NCBI GenBank assembly: GCA_023386455.1
Contig: JAEWJO010000732.1
Span: 1-20,194 of the forward strand
DNA length: 20,194 nucleotides
Reading direction: 5' to 3'
Origin: Pseudomonadota bacterium
GTDB lineage: Bacteria; Myxococcota_A; Polyangia; Haliangiales; Haliangiaceae
The notes under the pieces were generated by a model. That model saw nothing but the letters and a program-made list of their open reading frames with translations, did no database searches and had not been told where the DNA came from. A program made the translations under genes and the position numbers. Shown in pieces: positions 7,057 to 16,377 of the stretch; position 1 is the stretch's first letter; every line of letters starts with the position of its first letter.

Positions 7057-7341
7057 ATGGCCGCCGAGACCCCTCCCGTCGCGCCCGCCCCTGTCGATTT
7101 CTCGACTCATATCCTGTCGCTCGCATCGACCGCGCTGATCGCGCTCGGGAAGATGCCGGCACCGGACGGCGCGCAGCACCCGCTCGATATCGAGACCGCG
7201 AAGCACCTGATCGACGTGCTCGCGATGCTCGAGACGAAGACGAAGTCCAACCTCGACGAGGCCGAGGCGAAGCTCCTGTCGAGCCTGCTCTACGATCTCC
7301 GCGTCGCGTTCGTCGACGCGCAGCCGAAGGCCACCAAGTAG
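7057..7341 (+). CDS. DUF1844 domain protein
   Basis: A 94-residue protein. Residues about 14-90 match the DUF1844 pattern: FSTHILSLASTALIALGKMP, then DIETAKHLIDVLAMLETKTK and LLSSLLYDLRVAF. The family has no established biochemical role; it is small, soluble, helical and widespread in several Gram-negative phyla. The start is the ATG at 7057, where the conserved domain comfortably begins. The frame is open back to 6997, but that extra peptide is not family-like. No ribosome site precedes 7057. TATGGT at 7045-7050 could be a -10 element placing the transcript start on the ATG itself. The protease gene begins two bases after its stop, so the two are likely co-transcribed, divergently from the moxR operon. 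Confidence 0.88.
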   Translation: MAAETPPVAPAPVDFSTHILSLASTALIALGKMPAPDGAQHPLDIETAKHLIDVLAMLETKTKSNLDEAEAKLLSSLLYDLRVAFVDAQPKATK

Positions 7342-7343
7342 CG

Positions 7344-8435
7344 ATGCGCCGCGCGGCGCTCGCGTTGCTCGTGCTCGTCGCCGGCTGCCGCGAGCACGAG
7401 GGTCCCGAGGTCGACAGCACGCCCGCCGCCGGGTCTGCCGCGCCCGTGCCGACGTCGACACGCATCCTCTACCCGAGCGCGCCCGGCGGCTTCGTCGATC
7501 TCGTCGCCGGGGCCCGGCATGGCGTCGTCGCGATCCGCGCCGCGACGCCGGTGAAGTCCGGCCCCGCCGCGATGTTCCCCGGCGCGCCCGAGACGACCGC
7601 CGACGTCGCGCTCGGCACCGGCTTTCTCGTCGAGGCCAAGGGCGTCCACGTCGTCACGAACGATCACATCGCCGCTGCCTCCTCGGAGATCCACGTCGTG
7701 CTCCCCGATCGCAGCGAGGTGCCGGCCAAGATCGTCGGCCGCGACACCGCGCTCGATCTCGCGCTCCTCTCGATCGACGTGCCTCGCCTCGAGCCGCTAC
7801 CGCTCGGCGACTCCGGCAACGTCCAGGTCGGCGAGTGGGTCGTCGTCCTCGGCAACCCGTTCGGTGACGACGTCAGCGCGTCCGCCGGCATCGTCTCGGC
7901 GACCGGTCGCGAGGGCGCGGGCTCGCTCGCCGCGGGCCGCCAGCACGGCTTCCGCACGTTCATCCAGACCGACGCGCGCATCCACCGCGGCAACTCCGGT
8001 GGCCCGCTGCTCGATACGGCGGGCCAGGTGATCGGCATGGCGGTCGCGACCGGCGATCGCCCCGGCGAGATCTCGTTCGCGATCCCGATCGAGCGCATCC
8101 GTGAGGTCCTGCCGTCGCTCCGCGACACGGGCGCGGTCCAGCGCAGCTGGCTCGGTGCGCGCGTCCTCCCGGTGAGTCCCGAGCTCGGCCAGCAGCTCGC
8201 CATGCCCGCCAGGGGCGGCGCGCTCGTCACCGCGGTCGAGAACAACTCGCCCGCCGCGCGCGCGCAGCTCCGCTCCGGCGACGTGATCCGCGAGTGGGAC
8301 GGCCGCGCCGTCGATCACAACTCGCTGCCGTGGGCGGTCGCGAACACGCCGCCGAACAAGTCGGTGCCCGTGCTGCTGTGGCGCAACAAGGCCGACTTCA
8401 AGCTGACCGTCGTCACCGAGCGGATGCCGCAGTAG
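7344..8435 (+). CDS. HtrA/DegP-like trypsin-fold serine protease, lipoprotein, one PDZ domain
   Basis: A 363-residue protein. The N-terminus MRRAALALLVLVAGC is a lipoprotein signal with lipidated Cys15, and a Pro/Ser/Ala linker follows. The protease domain (about 45-260) carries the catalytic triad His108 (VTNDHIA), Asp138 (TALDLALL) and Ser218 (RGNSGGPL). The substrate-loop motif VVLGNPFG is also present. One PDZ domain (about 266-357) follows: SWLGARV, then ENNSPAARAQLRSGDVI. HtrA proteins degrade or refold damaged envelope proteins. The lipid anchor would tether this one to a membrane facing the periplasm, whereas DegP is soluble. It begins two bases after the DUF1844 stop and ends three bases from a convergent gene, with no visible terminator between. 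The catalytic residues look intact, so activity is expected. Confidence 0.94.
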   Translation: MRRAALALLVLVAGCREHEGPEVDSTPAAGSAAPVPTSTRILYPSAPGGFVDLVAGARHGVVAIRAATPVKSGPAAMFPGAPETTADVALGTGFLVEAKGVHVVTNDHIAAASSEIHVVLPDRSEVPAKIVGRDTALDLALLSIDVPRLEPLPLGDSGNVQVGEWVVVLGNPFGDDVSASAGIVSATGREGAGSLAAGRQHGFRTFIQTDARIHRGNSGGPLLDTAGQVIGMAVATGDRPGEISFAIPIERIREVLPSLRDTGAVQRSWLGARVLPVSPELGQQLAMPARGGALVTAVENNSPAARAQLRSGDVIREWDGRAVDHNSLPWAVANTPPNKSVPVLLWRNKADFKLTVVTERMPQ

Positions 8436-8438
8436 CGG

Positions 8439-8762
8439 TCAGCCGACGCGCGTCTTGAGATCGGCGATGTCCCGCTCGCAGCGGTCCACGCGGTCGCGCA
8501 GGTCCAACCGATCGCGCAGCAGCGCGGTCACCTCGCGCAAGGTACCCGTTACCTCATTCAAGCTCGTCGCCGTCGGGATCTCGAGACCGCTGAGCCGCTG
8601 GTTCGTTTCGTCGATGCGGTGGTTCGTTTCGTCGATCCGCTTGCCGAGATCGATGTTCATCTGCTCGACGCGCCCATCGAGTTTGTCGACGCGCTCGTTC
8701 GTGGCGCGCACCGCGTCGCGGATCTCGACGAGCACGCGGACCGTGATGTCGTCAGACGTCAT
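8439..8762 (-). CDS. Small coiled-coil protein of unknown function
   Basis: A 107-residue, highly charged, all-helical protein with no signal or membrane segment. Heptad-type repeats run through much of its length, the clearest being RIDETNH followed by RIDETNQ (about residues 42-55), flanked by ERVDKLDGRVEQM and further Leu/Val heptads. This predicts a parallel or antiparallel coiled coil or helical bundle. The ATG at 8762 has a good ribosome site (GGAG within GGAGAAG, a few bases upstream). Tail-to-tail with the protease, it is probably an independent gene. I do not recognise a named family; a scaffold or sensor-like homo-oligomer is possible but unsupported. Confidence 0.75.
   Translation of the reverse strand: MTSDDITVRVLVEIRDAVRATNERVDKLDGRVEQMNIDLGKRIDETNHRIDETNQRLSGLEIPTATSLNEVTGTLREVTALLRDRLDLRDRVDRCERDIADLKTRVG
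8599..8636 (-). repeat. 21-bp-period direct repeat encoding a heptad
   Basis: tggttcgtttcgtcgat occurs at 8599-8615 and 8620-8636, a 17-base identity at a 21-base period. It encodes the repeated RIDETN heptad of the coiled-coil protein, consistent with growth of the coiled coil by heptad duplication. Confidence 0.85.
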
Positions 8763-8865
8763 GGCTTCTCCAGTGTAGCGAGGTCATGAGCGTCGAACCA
8801 GCAGGTTCCGTGCCGCTGCCAAGTGCCCGACCTTCCTCGCGTCGTCGTCCGATGTCCGTCGGGAA

Positions 8866-8882
8866 CCGGACGCGACGTCCGG
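8866..8882 (-). terminator. Probable terminator after the secreted hypothetical gene
   Basis: CCGGACG and CGTCCGG form a perfect 7-base-pair stem with a 3-base loop, one base after the TAG stop at 8884-8886. Only a short TT follows on the minus strand, so it is a weak intrinsic terminator or an RNA-stabilising hairpin. Confidence 0.5.
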
Positions 8883-8883
8883 G

Positions 8884-9747
8884 CTACGACTTCCGTGCCG
8901 CGATCATCGCGACCATCACGGCCTGGATCGCGGTCGTCGTCGCCGGCGTCGCCGTCGCGGGCACGTCGCTCGTCGCGAGCAGGCCGCCGTCCTTCCGCGC
9001 GATGCACGCGGCGACGACGACGCGCTCGGCCGGCGCCTTGCCGGTGTGGTAGCCGGCGACGAACGCGGGCTTGCTCGCCGCGAGCGACTCGAGCGTCTGG
9101 TCGGCGAGCGCGAACTTGCCGGCGAGCAGCTTCTTCTGCTGGTCGCACGTCGCACCGGTGAACGACTTCACCGTCACCGTCGACGTCGCCTTGTTCTCCG
9201 TGTACTCGGCGGTATCGGTCGTCGCGGAGCCCGAGACGCTCCACGTGCCGGCAAGCGCGGGGAGATCGACGGTGCGTCCGCTCGGGAACGTGCCCGGCGT
9301 GTTCTTCACCGGCGCCTGCGCCGCGCTGCCCGCCATCGCGTTGATGCGCGGGATGAGCCGCTGGATCACCGGCGCGGTGTCGGCGAGGGCCTTCTTGCTC
9401 GCCTTGCGATCGGCGCGAACGATGCGGTCCTGGGCGTCGAGCTGCTTCGCGAGCGACTTGTACGTCGCCTTCGGATCGGCGCGCGCGACCTCGAGTGCCG
9501 CGGCGACGTCGGCGCAGTACGTCTCCTGGACCTTCAGCGACACGTCGATGATCGCGAGGTCCGCCGCGACCGATGCGTCCGCCGCGAGCGGCGTGCCGCG
9601 CTCCTTCACCTTCGCGAGGCCCGCGAGGTCCTTCTTGCACGCGGTGACTTCCTTGTCGTAGAGGCGAATGAGCTCCGCGAGCTTCGCGTCCGCGTGCGCG
9701 GTCGCGACGGTGGCGACGACGAGGACCGCGGCAAGCTGGCTTCGCAT
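8884..9747 (-). CDS. Secreted protein of unknown function
   Basis: A 287-residue protein with a clear signal peptide (MRSQLAAVLVVATVATAHA, cleavage after residue 19). The mature protein has two parts. A Lys/Ala-rich helical region (20-145) contains two Cys (37 and about 78). After a Pro/Gly hinge near 150, a β-rich region (about 155-260) begins LPALAGTWSVSGSA and holds two more Cys. The tail is Thr/Ala-rich (ATATPATTTAIQ) and hydrophobic (VMVAMIA) and ends in RKS. The 'AGTW' opening with following β strands recalls small lipocalin-like or META-like barrels, but I cannot assign a family. It is flanked by its own 3' hairpin and by the transporter gene 42 bases upstream, so it may be co-transcribed with that gene. 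Confidence 0.7.
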   Translation of the reverse strand: MRSQLAAVLVVATVATAHADAKLAELIRLYDKEVTACKKDLAGLAKVKERGTPLAADASVAADLAIIDVSLKVQETYCADVAAALEVARADPKATYKSLAKQLDAQDRIVRADRKASKKALADTAPVIQRLIPRINAMAGSAAQAPVKNTPGTFPSGRTVDLPALAGTWSVSGSATTDTAEYTENKATSTVTVKSFTGATCDQQKKLLAGKFALADQTLESLAASKPAFVAGYHTGKAPAERVVVAACIARKDGGLLATSDVPATATPATTTAIQAVMVAMIAARKS

Positions 9748-9789
9748 CGTCCGAGCTTACAGGACGCACCGTGGCACCACGAGCACCTT

Positions 9790-10593
9790 CTACGCGTCGA
9801 CGCCCTCGCCGCCGGCGACGACCTGCGCGTGGTTCAGCGCCGCGACGAGCGCGACGCCACCGACGATGTTGCCGATCAGCGCCGGCACGAACGAGTGCGT
9901 CAGCATCTCGGTCCACGTGCTGTCTCCGGTGAACACGAGGAAGCTCGCCTCGATCGTCGACACGATCACGTGCGTGAGCTGCGCCAGCCCGACGACATAC
10001 GTCAGGATGATGATCACCGAGATCCGCGCGGTCTCCGCGAACGGCATGAGCCACACGACCATCGCGATCAGCCAGCCGGCAAAGATGCCGCGCAGGAGCG
10101 CGACCGCGAACGACCTCGGCGCGGCGTCGATCGCGACCTGCCGGAGTGCCTCGAACACGTGCGCCTCGATCGCCTCGGTACGCGCCATCACGAATGCAAA
10201 GGCGAGCGCGCCGAGGATGTTCGCCACCAGCACCGTCGCCCACAGCCGCAGAACGTTGCCCAGCGTCTCGCCGTCGCGCCGGCGCATGAGCGGCAAGATG
10301 ACGGTGAGGGTGTTCTCCGTGAACAGCTGCTGGCGGCCAAGGATCACGATCAGAAACCCGAGTACGTAGCCGAACGAGCTGACGAGCGGCACCCACGGCG
10401 CCTCCGGCAAGAATGCGCGGAAGAGCCCGACGCCGAGGAACGAGAACCCCATCGACAGGCCCGCGGCGAGTCCCGACCAGGCGAGCGCGGACGTCGTCCG
10501 CTCGAGCTCGCTCTGGCCCTCCTGGCGGATGGCCTCGTAGACGACCTTGCCCGTCGGAGAACTTCGTTCCTCGGCTTCGGCCTCGTCGCTCAT
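9790..10593 (-). CDS. Formate/nitrite transporter (FNT) family channel, YfdC-like
   Basis: A 267-residue inner-membrane protein with about six hydrophobic segments (roughly 36-60, 69-87, 117-137, 162-183, 191-206, 235-255). FNT hallmarks include QQLFTENTLTVILPL (88-102) in the third-helix region, a His at 208 (QLTHVIVSTIEASF) in the position of the pore His, and PALIGNIVGGVALV (237-250) in the last helix. FNT channels are pentamers that pass small monovalent anions such as formate or nitrite. The TENTLT form is that of the YfdC-like subgroup, whose substrate is not well known. The ATG at 10593 is preferred over a TTG at 10620 because the added residues are not family-like. It lies 34 bases downstream of the helicase stop and has an acidic cytoplasmic N-terminus. 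Confidence 0.9.
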   Translation of the reverse strand: MSDEAEAEERSSPTGKVVYEAIRQEGQSELERTTSALAWSGLAAGLSMGFSFLGVGLFRAFLPEAPWVPLVSSFGYVLGFLIVILGRQQLFTENTLTVILPLMRRRDGETLGNVLRLWATVLVANILGALAFAFVMARTEAIEAHVFEALRQVAIDAAPRSFAVALLRGIFAGWLIAMVVWLMPFAETARISVIIILTYVVGLAQLTHVIVSTIEASFLVFTGDSTWTEMLTHSFVPALIGNIVGGVALVAALNHAQVVAGGEGVDA

Positions 10594-10627
10594 GCACCCG
10601 GTAGTGCAAGGGCGATGCAACAGACGA

Positions 10628-12868
<2,241 letters not shown>

Positions 12869-12929
12869 CTCGGGAGGCTTAGCACGCGCTGCTGACGTCG
12901 AGCCGCGACGACGTTCGCCGAAACGAGCA

Positions 12930-12951
12930 GAGGCCCGCCGAAGCGGGCCTC
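12930..12951 (-). terminator. Intrinsic terminator of the lipoprotein-receptor operon (UUCG tetraloop)
   Basis: On the minus strand, GAGGCCCGC (12951-12943) and GCGGGCCTC (12938-12930) form a perfect 9-base-pair stem closed by a TTCG tetraloop, 22 bases past the receptor stop. It is followed by TGCTCGTTT, a weak U tract. UUCG loops are exceptionally stable. Confidence 0.8.
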
Positions 12952-12973
12952 CTCGATCGACCTGGCCTTCGGA

Positions 12974-15900
12974 TCAGAAGGTCAGGCGCATGCCGATCCG
13001 ACCATTCGCCGGGGCGTAGCGGCCCGCGGTGTTGTGGAAGTTCGGGTTACGACCGATGGGCACCGCGCTCTCGCTGCCGGAACCGCTGATCGTCTTGACC
13101 CAGATCAGGTCCTCGTACGTGCCGCCCGACACCGGGGTCGCGTTCTGCTCCGTACCACCGACGCCACCACCCGACAGGCTGAACTGCGGGGCGTACGTGT
13201 TGTCGACGCCCGCCGTGCCCTGGCGGTTGTAGGAGTTGTAGATGTCGAAGAAGAGCTCGAGCTCCATGCCCTTGTTACCGATCTTGCGACCGTAACCGAC
13301 GTGGATGTCGAGGCCGTGCTCGAAGTCCGTGCGGCCGAGCTGGCCGCGCGGCAGCAGGTACGCCTCGTCCGAGCCGTAGAGGTAGTGCGCCGCCAGCGCG
13401 TTCGTCGGGGTACCCGACAGCGCGCGGAAGCGAATACCCGTGGTCAGCGAACCGGCCTTCTTGAGGTCGAACGTGTAGTAGCCGTCGAGCTTGATGTAGT
13501 GCGGGCGGTCCGTCTGGAGCGGACCGATGCGGTTACCGAGGAGCTCGATGAGGTCGTACTGCGACGAGATGTTCGGGTCGAGCTGACCGTTCTCGTACGA
13601 GACGAGACCCGGGTAGTTACCCTCGGTGCGCGAGTACGTGTAGCTGCCCTGGACGTACAGCTTCTTCGAGAAGCGGCGCGTCAGCGTGAACTGCAGCGCG
13701 TTGTAGTCGCGGCGCGGCTTGTCGAACACGCGGATGCCCTTGAACAGCTCGAGCTGGTCCATGAGGCGCTGCTTGATCTTCGGGTCGTCCGTGCGATCGA
13801 TGCGCTCCTGGAACGCCGCCTCGTCCGCCGACGACCACTCGCCGGGGTTCGAGATGATGTACGTCTGCGCGCCGTCGGTCGAGACGTCCTCGATCACGCG
13901 GCCCATGCGGCGGTTCTGGTACGAGACGCCGATCTTGAGGTCGTCCATGACTTCGTACTCGAAGCCGCCGATGACCTCGTCCATGTACTGCGCCTTGATG
14001 CCCGGAGCGACGAGCACGCCGCTCGCGCCGAGCAGCTCGTTCTGCGCCGCGCGCGTACCGGTCGTGACGCACGCCTCGCCGTTGTAGCCGCCGTAGCCCG
14101 GCTGACCGATCGGATCCTTCTGACCGCCGCAGGCGCCGGCCGAGAAGATCTGGCGATAGAACACCTCGCCGCCGAACGAGCGGGTGTTGATGTCCATCGG
14201 AACCGACTCGTAGAAGCGACCCCAGTGGGCGTAGATCTTCGAGCGGCCTTCCTTCGTCCAGTCGTAGAGCAGACCGACGCGGGGCGAGACGTTGCCCTTC
14301 AGCACCATCGCGTTGGTGCCGAGGCTCTCGTTCGTGAGCGGATCGACCTTGCCGCGGAGGAAGCCGGCGTAGCGGAGGCGCTGCTCCTCGTAGCGGATAC
14401 CCGCGTTGAGTGTCAGGTTCGGGCGAATCTGCCACGAGTCGCGGAGGTAGACCGACCAGTTGAGCGTGTTGCCCTGGACGACCGTGCCCGGCGAGCCCGG
14501 CGTGCCCGAGAGGTAGTCACACTTCAGCGTCTTGTTCGTCATCGGATCGTTCGGATCCGGCGTGAGGCACGCGTTGTCGAAGCGCGGGTCCGTGTTGTTC
14601 ATGTCCGTCAGCTGCACCCAGCGGTTGACGTACACGGTCTCGGGACCGACGAAGTTCGTGAGGAACGCGCCGCCCGAGTAGAGGCGCGCGGTGTCCGACA
14701 GGTTGTTCTCGACGTCGATACCGGCCTTGATCTCGTGGCTACCCGCCGCCTTCATGCGCTGGGTGACCGAGAGCTTCGCGGCGCGGCGCTCCTCGATGTC
14801 GCGGTTGATGTTGCCGGGACCGCCGACGATGTACGGGACGACGTCCATCGGGCAGTTGTCGATGCCGGGGTACGGATCGCCGAGGCCCGCCGCCATCTCG
14901 TCGTGGCAGCCGCCGTTCGTCGCGTTGCTCTCGCCGAAGCCAGGGCCCCACTCGGACAGGCGACCGTCGACGAGCGCCTGGTACGGCAGATCAGCCACCG
15001 ACGCGTCGAACGGATCGGTGTTGTACGCCTCGCGGTGCCAGCCGAGGACGGCCTCGACCTCGGTCTTGTTGTCGTTCAGCTTGCTCGTCCACTTGCCCGA
15101 GACATCGCTGACGAGGATCGAGTACTTCGTGCCCATGCCCGCCTGGCCGTAGAGGCGCGGCGAGCGACCGGTCGCCGGCTGCGCCTGGATGGCGAGCTGG
15201 CCCTGGTTCTCGGGGGTCGCGGCGTAGTTGATCTTGGCGAGCGAGTTGTACGTCTGCTGCTTCGCCGAGCGGACTTCGTGATCGAGGGTGTCCGTGATGT
15301 AGAAGCCGGTGTTCGGATCGACGTCGGGGATGTTGTCCGAGTACATCTCGGGCCGGCAGTCCGACAGCGTGCCGTCGGACTGCAGCTCGCGGCAGTCGGT
15401 CTGGCGCTTGGTGTAGCGCGTGTAGTCGACCTGCGAGAACGCCGGCGCGAAGCCGACGAAGAACCACAGCTTGTCCTTGATGATCGGACCGCCGAGCTCG
15501 AAGCCGAAGTCGGCATCGAACGCGACGTCGCCGACGACATCGATCGACGTGGCGTTGCGCGGCGTCGACTCCGAGGCGGCCGTCAAGAAGCCCGGCTGGT
15601 AGTAACCGAAGACCGAGCCCTTGAAGTCGTTCGAGCCGCTCTTGGTGACGACGTTGACGACGCCACCGGTCGCGCGACCGTACTCGGCGTTGTAACCGCC
15701 GGTGATGACCTCGATCTCCTCGATGAAGTCGTTGATGACCGGCGAACCGACCGTCCCGTACGTCAGGCCGGTCGTGTTGACGCCGTCGACGTAGTACTGG
15801 TTCTCGAGCGACGAGCTACCGGAGAACGAGATGCCAACGCCGTCGCCCTGCGAACCGGCGGCGGCGCCGAGTGCCGACTCGAACGTGCGTCCCGGCACCG

Positions 15901-16369
15901 GGATGTTCTTCATGTAGTTCTTGTCGATCGTGATGCCCTGCGTCGTCGACGTGGGATCGATCGTCGGCGCCGTGTCCTGGATCTTGATCGTCTCGCCGCC
16001 GGCGGCCGCCATGTTCAGCTTCTGGAACACGGGCGTCGTCTTGTCGATACCGACGTGGATGCCGGAGCGCTCGACGGTGATGTCGGCGTAGTAGAACGTG
16101 ACGAGGTAGTCACCGGGCGGCAGCTGCGCGACCTGGTACGTACCGTTCTCGTCCGTGATCGCCGTCTGCGTCTGCGACAGCGCGGGCGACGTCACGATGA
16201 CGGTGACGCCGGCGAGCTTCTCGCCGGTCTTGGCGTCGGTGATCGTGCCCTGGATGGCGCCGCTCGTGCCCGACTGCGCGTGCGCCGTCGAGGGTGCGAT
16301 CAGCGACGCGGCGAGCAGTGCGCCGGTGCCGAGGGAGGCTGCGAGGAAGATATTGCGAGACTTCGACAT
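12974..16369 (-). CDS. TonB-dependent outer-membrane receptor (Oar-like), with carboxypeptidase-regulatory-like domain
   Basis: A 1131-residue protein. The signal peptide is 1-31 (cleavage APSTAHA/QSG). A carboxypeptidase-regulatory-like β-sandwich spans about 38-118 (IQGTITDAKTGEKLAGVTVI, LPPGDYLVTF). ETIKIQDTAP (125-134) stands where a TonB box would be. The plug domain (about 140-250) has the typical YVDGVNTT, EEIEVITGGYNAEYGRATGG and VNVVTKSGSN segments. The β-barrel follows, ending in aromatic MRLTF. It should bind and import a substrate across the outer membrane using TonB energy, very likely from the ExbB/ExbD/TonB genes nearby. Several Cys pairs lie in long extracellular-loop-like segments, suggesting disulfides. 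The start is the ATG at 16369, with GAGG (16376-16379) six bases upstream, overlapping the stop of the preceding lipoprotein gene. An in-frame GTG at 16381 is less likely. The substrate is unknown. Confidence 0.93.
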   Translation of the reverse strand: MSKSRNIFLAASLGTGALLAASLIAPSTAHAQSGTSGAIQGTITDAKTGEKLAGVTVIVTSPALSQTQTAITDENGTYQVAQLPPGDYLVTFYYADITVERSGIHVGIDKTTPVFQKLNMAAAGGETIKIQDTAPTIDPTSTTQGITIDKNYMKNIPVPGRTFESALGAAAGSQGDGVGISFSGSSSLENQYYVDGVNTTGLTYGTVGSPVINDFIEEIEVITGGYNAEYGRATGGVVNVVTKSGSNDFKGSVFGYYQPGFLTAASESTPRNATSIDVVGDVAFDADFGFELGGPIIKDKLWFFVGFAPAFSQVDYTRYTKRQTDCRELQSDGTLSDCRPEMYSDNIPDVDPNTGFYITDTLDHEVRSAKQQTYNSLAKINYAATPENQGQLAIQAQPATGRSPRLYGQAGMGTKYSILVSDVSGKWTSKLNDNKTEVEAVLGWHREAYNTDPFDASVADLPYQALVDGRLSEWGPGFGESNATNGGCHDEMAAGLGDPYPGIDNCPMDVVPYIVGGPGNINRDIEERRAAKLSVTQRMKAAGSHEIKAGIDVENNLSDTARLYSGGAFLTNFVGPETVYVNRWVQLTDMNNTDPRFDNACLTPDPNDPMTNKTLKCDYLSGTPGSPGTVVQGNTLNWSVYLRDSWQIRPNLTLNAGIRYEEQRLRYAGFLRGKVDPLTNESLGTNAMVLKGNVSPRVGLLYDWTKEGRSKIYAHWGRFYESVPMDINTRSFGGEVFYRQIFSAGACGGQKDPIGQPGYGGYNGEACVTTGTRAAQNELLGASGVLVAPGIKAQYMDEVIGGFEYEVMDDLKIGVSYQNRRMGRVIEDVSTDGAQTYIISNPGEWSSADEAAFQERIDRTDDPKIKQRLMDQLELFKGIRVFDKPRRDYNALQFTLTRRFSKKLYVQGSYTYSRTEGNYPGLVSYENGQLDPNISSQYDLIELLGNRIGPLQTDRPHYIKLDGYYTFDLKKAGSLTTGIRFRALSGTPTNALAAHYLYGSDEAYLLPRGQLGRTDFEHGLDIHVGYGRKIGNKGMELELFFDIYNSYNRQGTAGVDNTYAPQFSLSGGGVGGTEQNATPVSGGTYEDLIWVKTISGSGSESAVPIGRNPNFHNTAGRYAPANGRIGMRLTF

Positions 16370-16377
16370 GGTGATCC

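Noticed and set aside
6762..7343. N-terminal extension of the protease to 557 residues
   Set aside because: It would run antisense to moxR and through the DUF1844 gene; a clear lipoprotein signal starts at 7344.
9770..9781. CGTGG/CCACG inverted repeat after the transporter gene as a terminator
   Set aside because: A five-base stem with a two-base loop is too short to be a stable hairpin and has no U tract.
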